Source: Novosphingobium sp. Gsoil 351 (GTDB lineage Bacteria > Pseudomonadota > Alphaproteobacteria > Sphingomonadales > Sphingomonadaceae). From it: a DNA stretch of 64,000 nt. Of this stretch, positions 8,995-16,693 are shown piece by piece (position 1 is the stretch's first letter; every line of letters starts with the position of its first letter). The stretch spans positions 3,005,501-3,069,500 of the forward strand of contig NZ_CP046120.1 of assembly GCF_009707465.1 (NCBI RefSeq), read 5' to 3'. The notes beneath the pieces are model-generated. The model saw only the letters and a list, made by a program, of their open reading frames with translations, made no database searches and had not been told where the DNA came from. A program made the position numbers and the translations under genes.

Positions 8995-10334
8995 CGGCCG
9001 CTCACCGATGCCAGCAGCGCCTCGAAAGCCGGAAAGCTGGTGGCGATCGGGCTGGTATCGTCGACTTCGACGCCGTCGCGACTGACGAGGCCGGCCACGG
9101 CCATGCTCATCGCGATGCGGTGGTCGAGGCGCGTGGCGATCGGGCCGCCGCCGTGCAAGGGCTCGCCTCCGCTACCCTGGATGACCAGCCCGTCCTGACG
9201 TTCGACCACCCGCGCGCCGATCGCCGCCAGCGCGACGGCCATCGTCGCCAGGCGATCGGATTCCTTGACCCGCAACTCTTCGAGGTGACGCGTGCTTGTC
9301 TGGCCTTCGGCCAGCGCGGCGGCGACGAAGAACACCGGGAACTCGTCGATCATGCTGGCGACAACGCGCAGGTCTACTTCGATGCCCTTGAGCGGCGCGT
9401 GGCGGACGATCAGGTCGGCGACGGGTTCGCCGCCAACTACGCGCGGGTTGGTCTCGGCAATGTCGGCACCCATGTCGCGCAGAACGTGGACCAGGCCGCA
9501 GCGGGTGGGGTTGAGGCCGACGTTCGCGATCGTCAGCTCGCTGCCCGGCACGATGGTGGCGGCGACAATGAAGAACGCGGCGGAGCTGGGGTCGCCGGGA
9601 ACTTCGATGTCCTGAGGCTTGAGATCGGCCTCGCCGGTCAGGCGGATGATCCGCTCGCCGTCGGCCTCTTCGACGGTCAATTCGGCGCCGAACCCGCGCA
9701 GCATCCGCTCGGAATGGTCGCGGGTCGGCACCGGCTCGATCACCGTGGTGACACCGGGCGTGTTGAGCCCGGCGAGCAGCACCGCGCTTTTCACTTGCGC
9801 GCTAGCGACGGGCAGACGGTATTCGATCGGCACCGCCGGGTACAGGCCGCGGACCGTCAGCGGCAGCGTGCCGCCCCCGACATCCGGACTGCTGGCGGTG
9901 AACTCTGCGCCCATCCGCGACAACGGCTCGATCACGCGGCCCATCGGCCGCTGCGACAGGCTGGCGTCGCCAGTGAAGGTCGCGGTGATCGGGTGGCTGG
10001 CGACGAGACCCATCAATAGCCGGGTCGACGTGCCCGAATTGCCCATGTCGAGCGCTTCGCGCGGCTGCATCAGCCCGCCGACGCCGACGCCGTGGACGCG
10101 CCATTCGCCCTGGCTGCCCTTGCTGATCGTCGCGCCCATCTGGGTCAGCGCCCGGCCTGTGGCCAATACATCCTCGCCTTCGAGCAATCCGCGGATCGTG
10201 GTTTTGCCGATCGCCAGCGCGCCGAGCATCAGCGCGCGGTGGCTGATCGACTTGTCGCCGGGCACGCGGATGGTGCCGCGCAACGGTCCGGCGGGGAGGA
10301 AACGGCGAGGGGGTGGGGGGGAAGGGTCGGGCAT
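8991..10334 (-). CDS. aroA: 3-phosphoshikimate 1-carboxyvinyltransferase (EPSP synthase)
   Basis: Joins shikimate-3-phosphate and PEP in the sixth step of the shikimate pathway. The 447-residue product has the N-terminal PGDKSISHRALMLGAL motif, GNSGTSTRLLMG, and the C-terminal EELRVKESDRLA and DHRIAMSMAVAG motifs. The PEP-contact loop reads GNSGTSTR, as in the class II family, where natural glyphosate tolerance is common; tolerance here is inference only. The start is ATG 10334 (MPDPSPPPPRRF). Confidence 0.96.
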   Translation of the reverse strand: MPDPSPPPPRRFLPAGPLRGTIRVPGDKSISHRALMLGALAIGKTTIRGLLEGEDVLATGRALTQMGATISKGSQGEWRVHGVGVGGLMQPREALDMGNSGTSTRLLMGLVASHPITATFTGDASLSQRPMGRVIEPLSRMGAEFTASSPDVGGGTLPLTVRGLYPAVPIEYRLPVASAQVKSAVLLAGLNTPGVTTVIEPVPTRDHSERMLRGFGAELTVEEADGERIIRLTGEADLKPQDIEVPGDPSSAAFFIVAATIVPGSELTIANVGLNPTRCGLVHVLRDMGADIAETNPRVVGGEPVADLIVRHAPLKGIEVDLRVVASMIDEFPVFFVAAALAEGQTSTRHLEELRVKESDRLATMAVALAAIGARVVERQDGLVIQGSGGEPLHGGGPIATRLDHRIAMSMAVAGLVSRDGVEVDDTSPIATSFPAFEALLASVSGR

Positions 10335-10499
10335 CGGGGTCCTTGGGGCGCGCGGCTTTTGACAGCGGGGGTGCGCTATGGCAAGGCGCGCCGCCCGGTG
10401 TGCCCGGGGGATCAAGAATCTTGAACCCACCGCGCACCGCCCCCATCAACCGTTCGTTCGAGCGAGCTACCCGCCCGTTCGCCAATCTCGAGGATTTTC

Positions 10500-10814
10500 A
10501 TGGTCAAGCCAGAATGGGGCGCCAAGCACGGCTGCCCGAAATGCGGCACCCGCTTCTACGACCTGGGCAAGGACGATCCGGTCACTTGCGTCGAGTGCGG
10601 CTATGCCTGGCAGCCCGAGCCGGTGCTCAAGTCGAAGCAGCCGGTTCCGTATGAGCAGGTCAAGGAGAAGGTCGAGCCCGCCGACGACGCCGACCTGGGC
10701 GACGAGGATCTCGAAGGTGTCGACGACGACGAGGATTCGCCGGACAACGACGTCGATCTCGGCGGTGACGATGATCTCGGCGTGGCCGGGGTCGAGACCG
10801 ACGAAGAACATTGA
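10500..10814 (+). CDS. TIGR02300 family zinc-ribbon-like protein
   Basis: A 104-residue protein with an N-terminal zinc ribbon (CPKCGTRFYDLGKDDPVTC, then CVECG) and a C-terminal half that is almost entirely Asp/Glu. The FYDLN-type signature is typical of the TIGR02300 family of alphaproteobacteria. Its function is not established; the acidic tail suggests binding of a basic partner. It is divergent from aroA with 165 bp between them. Confidence 0.85.
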   Translation: MVKPEWGAKHGCPKCGTRFYDLGKDDPVTCVECGYAWQPEPVLKSKQPVPYEQVKEKVEPADDADLGDEDLEGVDDDEDSPDNDVDLGGDDDLGVAGVETDEEH

Positions 10815-10823
10815 CTGAAAAAA

Positions 10824-10986
10824 CCCTCACCCCTTCAGGGGAGAGGATAGCAAAGCTTGCTTCGGCAAGAAGCTAGCGCAGCTTGGAGAGGGGCGAGGCC
10901 GGGCGCTGTACTGCCTCCCCCTCTCCAACTTCGCCTAGCGAGCAAGCTCGCAAGGCTTCGTATGCTCTCCCCTAAAGGGGGAGGGC
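10824..10986. repeat. Pair of inverted repeat units (imperfect 75-bp arms)
   Basis: The left arm (10824-10899) and the reverse complement of the right arm (10911-10986) match closely. Both run CCCT-CCCCTT-AGGGGAGAG, then GCAAAGC/GAAGC and GCTTG, ending TTGGAGAGGGG-GAGG. The short GGGGAGAGG ends are typical of extragenic palindromic elements. The unit follows the TIGR02300 stop by 9 nt and precedes tRNA-Ala(GGC); it may also end transcription. No coding frame is supported inside it. Confidence 0.75.
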
Positions 10987-11078
10987 AAGTAGCCGCCATT
11001 TCCATCTTGCCAGCACCGCCCCCCGGCAATAAGAGGCCGCTTCCGCGCGCCACCCCAGGGCGCGGACATGATGGTTAC

Positions 11079-11154
11079 GGGGCCTTAGCTCAGCTGGGAG
11101 AGCGCCTGCATGGCATGCAGGAGGTCAGCGGTTCGATCCCGCTAGGCTCCACCA
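11079..11154 (+). tRNA. tRNA-Ala (anticodon GGC)
   Basis: A 76-nt tRNA with encoded CCA. The acceptor stem is GGGGCCT/AGGCTCC, the anticodon stem CCTGC/GCAGG, and the loop ATGGCAT gives anticodon GGC, which reads GCC/GCU alanine codons. Its body resembles the tRNA-Ala(CGC) at 167-242 outside the anticodon arm. Confidence 0.96.
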
Positions 11155-11173
11155 TCGCTTTAACAACGCGCAA

Positions 11174-11187
11174 TTGACCTGGATCAC
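11174..11187 (+). promoter_or_regulatory. FNR/FixK-like half-palindromic box
   Basis: TTGACCTGGATCAC resembles the FNR/FixK consensus TTGAT-N4-ATCAA with two mismatches. It lies 77 bp upstream of the GTG start at 11264. Regulation by an FNR-family protein is inference. Confidence 0.35.
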
Positions 11188-11263
11188 AGCGGGGCGTATT
11201 TTTCCCGCTTAGGCAAGGGGCGCGGGCGCTGCCGGCCCGCTGACCAGCATCGGGGGCACAACC

Positions 11264-11896
11264 GTGAACGCACTTCACCAATTCATTCGCACTGCGAGCC
11301 TGGGCGTCGCGGCGGTGGCGTTTGCCGCCGCGCCTGCCGCGCAGGCGCAGTTCGGGGGCTTGAGCCTGGGCTCGCTGGGCAAGAAGAGTTCGACCGCCGA
11401 CACCTCCAGCAGCGGCTGCCCCGAGGGAAAGAAGAAGAGCGTCGGCGCCTCGATCATGGGCAGCATGGCCGGATCGATGGCCAATCGCGTCGGCGGGCGC
11501 TTTGCCAGCTTCGTTCCGCTTCCGGAGTTCGCCACGATCCTGACCAACGCGATCGCCTGCAAGCTCGACCAGAAAGAGCAGAAGCAGGCCGCCGACGCCA
11601 CGCTGGCGGTGACCCGCGGCGACGATAGCGGCCAGGTCATGGTCGGCCAGACCGCCGAATGGACCTCGGCCAGCCGCAAGGACGTAAAAGGCAAGTCGAC
11701 CATCGTCGCGGTCGAGCAGGCTCCCGCGGCGCCTGCCGGAAACCCCGGCAAAGGCAAGGGCAAGGACAAGCAGCTCGCCATGGCCTCGCAATGCATCACC
11801 GTTTCCGACGTGGTCATCGTCAACGGCGAAGAGACCACCGCCAACAAGCGGATGTGCAAGGCCCCCGGCCAGGCGCGCTATTCGCTGATGGCCTGA
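11264..11896 (+). CDS. Exported protein, surface-antigen-like, unknown function
   Basis: A 210-residue protein with a clear signal peptide: basic N-terminus, hydrophobic AAVAFAAAPAAQA, cleavage expected after AQA. A region with GSMAGSMANRVGG resembles a short glycine-zipper. The later stretch SGQVMVGQTAEWTSASRKDV resembles the C-terminal domain of 17-kDa surface antigens. It has 3-4 Cys after processing. The start is GTG 11264. It ends 3 nt before the next exported protein, so the two are probably one operon. Confidence 0.7.
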   Translation: MNALHQFIRTASLGVAAVAFAAAPAAQAQFGGLSLGSLGKKSSTADTSSSGCPEGKKKSVGASIMGSMAGSMANRVGGRFASFVPLPEFATILTNAIACKLDQKEQKQAADATLAVTRGDDSGQVMVGQTAEWTSASRKDVKGKSTIVAVEQAPAAPAGNPGKGKGKDKQLAMASQCITVSDVVIVNGEETTANKRMCKAPGQARYSLMA

Positions 11897-11899
11897 TCC

Positions 11900-12631
11900 G
11901 TGATCGCAGTGGGCCGCACTCTGCTGACGCTGGCCGCGCTGGCCACCGTTGCCGCCGCTCCCGCCAAACAGGCGGCGGGCGCGTCCGGTCCCGATCCGGA
12001 CAACCCAAGCTGCCCGGGCCAGCCCGATTGGGGTCCGCTCAAGATCATGACGATCACCCCGGCGGTGAAGGACGGCAAGCACGTGCTGATCCTCGACGGC
12101 GTGGTCGAGGATACGCTTCCCGCGCGGCTCAAGGCGGCGATCGACAAGGACGACAAGATCGAGGAAATCTGGCTCAAGTCGCGCGGCGGCGATGCCGAGG
12201 CGGGCAATGCCGCGGGCCGCGTGATCCGCAGCTTTCCGGGAATGGCGACGCGGATTCCCGCGGGTTGGACCTGCTTTTCCAGTTGCAACTTCATTTTCAT
12301 GGGCGGTGACCGGCGCTATGTGGAGCCGGGTGGGGTGTTCATGGTCCACATGTTCACCCACACCCAGGACCGCGACGTCATCGACCTGTCGGTCGGCGAA
12401 GGCACCGAGGAAACGATCAAGCTGATCGGCGAGATCGAGCAATCGAGCGCGATGCTGGCCAGCGAGGACAACGATTTCCTCATCCGTATGGGAATCAGCC
12501 GCAAGCTGCTGACCGACGTGATGTACAAGCAGCAGGCCGTCGCCAGCGGGGCGAACAAGTCGACGCGCTATTGCCTGAGCCAGGCCGAGGTGCGGAAATA
12601 CAACGTGATGCCGGTGGAAAGCGCCGGGTAG
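11900..12631 (+). CDS. Periplasmic ClpP/crotonase-fold protein
   Basis: A 243-residue exported protein. After a signal peptide (LLTLAALATVAAAPA) the body has a ClpP-like layout: IWLKSRGGDAEAGNAAG (oxyanion-hole-type Gly pair), then AGWTCFSSCNFIFMGGDRR with a candidate nucleophile Ser, and GVFMVHMFTH with a candidate His. These features match the SDH-type Clp-fold serine proteinase family (COG3904). Activity is inference. The start is GTG 11900, 3 nt after the preceding stop. Confidence 0.72.
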   Translation: MIAVGRTLLTLAALATVAAAPAKQAAGASGPDPDNPSCPGQPDWGPLKIMTITPAVKDGKHVLILDGVVEDTLPARLKAAIDKDDKIEEIWLKSRGGDAEAGNAAGRVIRSFPGMATRIPAGWTCFSSCNFIFMGGDRRYVEPGGVFMVHMFTHTQDRDVIDLSVGEGTEETIKLIGEIEQSSAMLASEDNDFLIRMGISRKLLTDVMYKQQAVASGANKSTRYCLSQAEVRKYNVMPVESAG

Positions 12632-12660
12632 CGGCGTTTGTTTGCCAGCGGGGCTGGCCC

Positions 12661-13965
12661 GTGCGACAGACATTTGTGACCGAAACCCCCGAAGACCAAC
12701 CCAAGAGCTTCCGCGCCTTCCTCAAGGCGCTCGGCCCGGGGCTGATCACCGGCGCAGCGGACGACGATCCCAGCGGAATCGGCACGCACAGCCAGGTCGG
12801 GGCCGAGTTCGGCTATGGGCTGGCCTGGACCTTCGTGCTCAGCTTTCCGCTGATGGTCGCGATCCAACAGATCGCGGCGGAGATCGGGCGGATCACGGGC
12901 GCGGGTATCGCTCGCAATCTGCGGCGCCATTATCCGCCGTCGCTGCTCTACGCGATGGTGTCGCTGCTGCTCGTGGCCAATATCGTCAACCTGGGTGCCG
13001 ATTTGAGCGCGATGGGCGCGGCGCTGAGCCTGCTGATCGGGGGGAGCACGGCGCTCTACACGCTGCTTTTCGGAATCGTCTGCATCGTGCTGGAGGTGGG
13101 GCTGAGCTACCCGCGCTATGCCGCGATCCTCAAGTGGACCACGCTTTCCTTGTTCACCTACGTCGCCGTCGTGCTCGTCGCCGGGGTGCCGTGGGGCCAT
13201 GCCTTGCGCTCGCTGGTGGTGCCCGAGCTTCAGTTCAACGCCGCCTACGCGACTGCGTTCGTCGCAATTCTGGGCACCACGATCAGTCCCTACCTGTTCT
13301 TCTGGCAGGCCGGCCAAGAAATCGAAGAGCAGCACCGACACCACGCCAAGCCCTTGTGCCTGACGCCGAAGTCCGCGGGTCCGGAGCTCAAGCGAATCCG
13401 CCTCGATACGCTGACGGGAATGGCGTTCAGCACGCTAATTTCGCTGGCAATCGTGTTTGCCACCGCGGCGACGCTTCACGCCAGCGGGGTGCGCGACATC
13501 GCGACCTCGTCGCAGGCGGCGGAGGCGTTGCGACCGATTGCCGGCCAGTTCGCTTTCGCGATGTTCGCGGTGGGGATCATCGGCACCGGGCTCCTGGCGG
13601 TCCCGGTGCTTGCGGGATCGGCGGCCTATGCGGTGACCGAGATGGCGGGCATCGCCGGGAGTCTTGACGCCAAGCCGCTGTCGGCTCGCCTGTTTTACGG
13701 AACCATTGCCGCCACCACGCTGGCGGGCGCGGCGCTCAACGGAGTAGGAATCGATCCGGCGCGCGCGCTGTACTGGGCGGCTGTGGTGAACGGCGTTCTG
13801 GCGGGCCCGCTGATGGTCATCATGATGCTGATCGTGCGCAATCCGCGGGCGATGGGGCGGTTGACCGTCTCGTCCGCGCAGACCGCGTTCGGCTGGGCTG
13901 CGACGCTGGTGATGATCGCGGCGTCGGCGCTGTTCCTGGGTTTCGTTGCGACTGGCGCCGCCTGA
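12661..13965 (+). CDS. NRAMP-family divalent metal transporter
   Basis: A 434-residue polytopic membrane protein with about 11 helices. The first helix carries GADDDPSGIGTHSQ, the variant of the NRAMP DPGN motif common in alphaproteobacterial members, and helix 6 carries GTTISPYLFFWQAGQE. The changed metal-site residues mean the ion (Mn2+, Fe2+ or Mg2+) cannot be fixed from sequence. The start is taken as GTG 12661; GTG 12676 is also possible. It follows the Clp-fold gene by 29 nt and converges on the TonB-like gene. Confidence 0.88.
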   Translation: MRQTFVTETPEDQPKSFRAFLKALGPGLITGAADDDPSGIGTHSQVGAEFGYGLAWTFVLSFPLMVAIQQIAAEIGRITGAGIARNLRRHYPPSLLYAMVSLLLVANIVNLGADLSAMGAALSLLIGGSTALYTLLFGIVCIVLEVGLSYPRYAAILKWTTLSLFTYVAVVLVAGVPWGHALRSLVVPELQFNAAYATAFVAILGTTISPYLFFWQAGQEIEEQHRHHAKPLCLTPKSAGPELKRIRLDTLTGMAFSTLISLAIVFATAATLHASGVRDIATSSQAAEALRPIAGQFAFAMFAVGIIGTGLLAVPVLAGSAAYAVTEMAGIAGSLDAKPLSARLFYGTIAATTLAGAALNGVGIDPARALYWAAVVNGVLAGPLMVIMMLIVRNPRAMGRLTVSSAQTAFGWAATLVMIAASALFLGFVATGAA

Positions 13966-13971
13966 TACCGT

Positions 13972-14720
13972 TCATCGACCGCGATCGACATCGCGCGGTA
14001 TCTCCCAATAGTGGTCCTGCCCGACGCGGGTACTGACCGCCTTGCCCGAGCGGTCACGGGCGGGGCGGAAGAGGAAGCGCTCCTCGATCAACTGGCAGGC
14101 GAGGCGGTCGAACCGCGGATAGCCGCTGGTTCGGTCGACCCGGCAGTTGGAAACGTGGCCGTCGGGGTTGACGATGTAGACGACCCCCAACGAGACAGTT
14201 TCACCCGGCTCGCCGACATCGTCGGGGATGTACTTGTAAGCCAGCCGGTCACGGATCGGGCGCGGCGGTGTTTCCCGGTTGATCCCGTCGCCATCACCGC
14301 CGTCGCCCCCCCGCCCAGGCCGCTGCCATATCCGCCCGCGCCCTGGCCCGGTCCGGCGCGATCGGAAGCGCCGCTCTGGGTGGCGTTGCCGGTGTTCGCG
14401 GGGGTCGTCGCGACGACCACTGGAGGTGGCTTGAGGATGATCACAGGCGGTTTGACCGCGACGATCTGGGTCGCCTCGTTCTTCAGATTGCGCTGCCCGG
14501 GATCGCCTTTGGGCGCAGATTTCTGAGTAACCTTTGGCGGCGGGGTGGGGGTAGGGGCCGGCGTTGGCCGCGGTGGCAGAAGATCGATCGCAACCAACGC
14601 ATCGGCCGCCTGTTTGACGACGCCGGCCTGCAGCCCGAACATCAGCATCGCGCCGATCCCCGCGACGATAGCCGTCGAAGCGAGCGCCGAGGCGGTCCTG
14701 TTCTGCTGCGCTGCGTACAT
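13972..14720 (-). CDS. TonB-like energy-transducing protein, frameshifted
   Basis: In the repaired frame the protein has about 249 residues: a membrane anchor (about residues 12-32), a Pro-rich spacer (PPRPTPAPTPTPPPK), a Gly-rich part, and a C-terminal TonB domain (RLAYKYIPDDVG, GVVYIVNPDGHV, GYPRFDRLACQLIEERF). The frame breaks at a run of seven G on the coding strand (14306-14312); eight G restores it. The first frame holds the anchor and spacer and the second holds the TonB domain. Without the repair the domain would not be made. It ends 7 nt after the NRAMP stop, in convergent order. Confidence 0.78.
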
Positions 14721-14818
14721 CTAGCGGCCCGAACTACTCCTGCCGCCCCAACGCGCGGCGGCTGCACTTTATCCCTTGCTTGATTACTGCGAACAGAACG
14801 TCGCACACACTTGCCGCT

Positions 14819-14886
14819 CAAGCCGAGCGAGGTCGAGAGGTCTCGCGCAACGCGCGATCCCTTGACCTCGCTCGACTTGGTCGGGG
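14819..14886. repeat. Dispersed inverted repeat (GAGCGAGGTCGAG type)
   Basis: Two arms of about 20 bp face each other: AAGCCGAGCGAGGTCGAGAG and the complement of CCTTGACCTCGCTCGACTTG, separated by about 22 bp. It belongs to the same family as the elements at 16149, 26531 and 27898. It lies in the 207-bp gap upstream of the acyl-CoA dehydrogenase gene. Confidence 0.65.
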
Positions 14887-14927
14887 TTTAGGTTGACGAT
14901 CTCGCTGGGCCCTTCCAGCCTTGCGTC

Positions 14928-16112
14928 ATGACCGCATTCGATGCCTGGCGCGCCCGCTGTCCCTATTACGACGAAACCCACGAGGCGCTGGCGATGAGCG
15001 TCCGGCGCTTCGTGGCGCGCGAGATCGCCCCGCACATCGATCGCTGGGAGGCCGAGGGCGAGCTGCCGCGCGAACTCCACCGCAAGGCGGCCGAGGCCGG
15101 CATCCTGGGGCTGCGGTATCCCGAGGAGTACGGCGGGCACAGCCAAGGCTTCGACAACTTCCATTCGCTGGTGGTGACCGAGGAACTCGCAGCGGTCGGT
15201 GCGGGCGGGCTGGGGGCTTCACTGATGACCCACGGGATCGGGCTGCCGCCGATCCTTGCGCTGGGTTCGGACGAACTGAAGCGCCGCGTCGCCCCGCGGG
15301 TGCTGGCTGGGGAGAAGATCATAGCGCTTGGGATTACCGAGGCTGGGGGCGGGTCGGACGTCGCCAATCTCAAGACCACAGCGCGTCGGTCCAGCGGCCC
15401 TGGCGGCGATCACTACGTCGTCGATGGCGGCAAGATGTTCATCACCAGCGGGATGCGCGCCGATTGGCTGACGGCGGCGGTGCGGACCGGCGGGCCGGGG
15501 GCGGGCGGAATCTCGCTGCTGCTCATCGCGATGGACTCGCCCGGCGTCAGCCGGACCCGGCTCGACAAGATGGGCTGGCGCTGCTCGGACACCGCCGCGA
15601 TCCATTTCGACGGTGTGCGCGTCCCCGCCAGCAATCTCATCGGCCCCGAGAACGGCGGCTTCATCGGGATCGTTCGCAATTTCAATGCCGAACGGCTTGG
15701 CATGGCGATGGGCTGCTGCGCCTATGCCCGGGTGGCGATGGCCGAGGCAGTGGCGTGGGCGCAAACCCGCCAGACCTTCGGCAAGCCTCTCGTCGGGCAT
15801 CAATCGATCCGGATCAAGCTTGCCGACATGGAGCGCCAGATCGAGGCGACTCAGGCATGGGTCGACCTGTGCGCGTGGCAGGTTCGCGAGGGCAAGGATC
15901 GCCCGGCCGACTTCGCGATGCTGAAAGTTCAGGCGACGCGGATGCTGGAGGCGGTCGCCCGCGAAGCCGCGCAGGTGCTCGGCGGGGCGAGCTATATCAC
16001 CGGCAGCAAGGTCGAACGGATCTACCGCGAGGTTCGGGTCAACGCGATTGGCGGGGGGAGCGAGGAGATCATGCTCGACCTGGCGGGAAGGCAGCTGTTC
16101 GGGGGACGGTAA
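14928..16112 (+). CDS. Acyl-CoA dehydrogenase family protein
   Basis: An FAD-dependent flavoenzyme that introduces a double bond in an acyl-CoA. The 394-residue product has the N-terminal helical domain, the ITEAGGGSDVANLKTTA signature of the beta domain, and the C-terminal signature RIYREVRVNAIGGGSEEIMLDLAGRQL, in which the catalytic base region (Gly-Gly-Gly-Ser-Glu-Glu) is visible. The acyl-chain specificity cannot be told. It stands alone between two dispersed repeats. Confidence 0.93.
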   Translation: MTAFDAWRARCPYYDETHEALAMSVRRFVAREIAPHIDRWEAEGELPRELHRKAAEAGILGLRYPEEYGGHSQGFDNFHSLVVTEELAAVGAGGLGASLMTHGIGLPPILALGSDELKRRVAPRVLAGEKIIALGITEAGGGSDVANLKTTARRSSGPGGDHYVVDGGKMFITSGMRADWLTAAVRTGGPGAGGISLLLIAMDSPGVSRTRLDKMGWRCSDTAAIHFDGVRVPASNLIGPENGGFIGIVRNFNAERLGMAMGCCAYARVAMAEAVAWAQTRQTFGKPLVGHQSIRIKLADMERQIEATQAWVDLCAWQVREGKDRPADFAMLKVQATRMLEAVAREAAQVLGGASYITGSKVERIYREVRVNAIGGGSEEIMLDLAGRQLFGGR

Positions 16113-16148
16113 GGGTTCGCTCTACGCTCCAGGCCCCCCACGCCCACC

Positions 16149-16252
16149 GATGTCGAGCAGACTCGCAGGGCGGGGTCGAGACACGCGCGCCTGGTCGGCG
16201 TTGGGGACGATGTCTCGACGGATGCGCCTCCGCTCCCGCTCGACAAGAGCGG
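16149..16252. repeat. Dispersed TCGAG-type repeat
   Basis: The stretch has TGTCGAGCAGACTCG near 16150, GGTCGAGAC near 16174, GTCTCGACGG near 16212 and CGCTCGACAAG near 16237. These facing half-sites resemble the dispersed inverted repeats elsewhere in the window, here more degenerate. No gene is visible. Confidence 0.45.
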
Positions 16253-16275
16253 GGGTGGAGACTGCCGGAAACTTC

Positions 16276-16610
16276 CTACCGCTTTTTGCGGGCCTTCCTT
16301 GCTGCATAGCGGGCGTCGCGTTCAGCCTTCTTCTGTTCTTCGGTCAATTCGGGCTTCTTGGCTGCTTCGGCTGCGGCGGCAGCTTCGGCCGCACGCTGGG
16401 CGGCTTCGGCCTTGGCCGCTTCGCGCTCGGCGATTTTCGCGAGCCGTTTCTCCTCGGCGGCCGCTGCCTTGCGCTCGGCTGCGGCCTTGCGTTCGGCGAC
16501 CAGTTCAGGGTCGAGCGGGGGCTTGGCCTTGAGCTTGGCCAGCGCCTTGTCGCGCGCGCGGCGGCGGCGGCCTGGCGGTCGGCGAAGCTGGGGGCTTTGT
16601 ATGCGGTCAT
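16276..16610 (-). CDS. DUF6481-type small charged protein, frameshifted
   Basis: In the repaired frame this is a 111-residue protein that begins MTAYKAPSFADRQAAA and continues as an uninterrupted Ala/Lys/Glu/Arg helix (AERKAAAERKAAAAEEKRLA, then EREAAKAEAAQRAAEAAA), ending ARYAARKARKKR. This is the layout of the DUF6481 family of alphaproteobacteria. The frame breaks in an alternating CG tract (16551-16561), where one base is missing or two are extra. Function unknown; the long charged helix suggests nucleic-acid or protein binding. Confidence 0.65.
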
Positions 16611-16693
16611 GAAATCAGGGTCTCGATTGGTGGTGCGGCCCGGCCCTTACACGCCTGGGCGCGGTTTGGACAATATCATTGCTCGGCCACCAG

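Noticed and set aside
10991..11152. The tRNA-Ala(GGC) as an integration site
   Set aside because: No integrase gene or repeat of its 3' end is near; the genes after it look like core genome.
14306..14312. Programmed frameshifting or phase variation at the TonB-like G run
   Set aside because: Twelve other genes show the same kind of indel, including housekeeping genes such as rnd and mltG, so sequencing error is the simpler reading.
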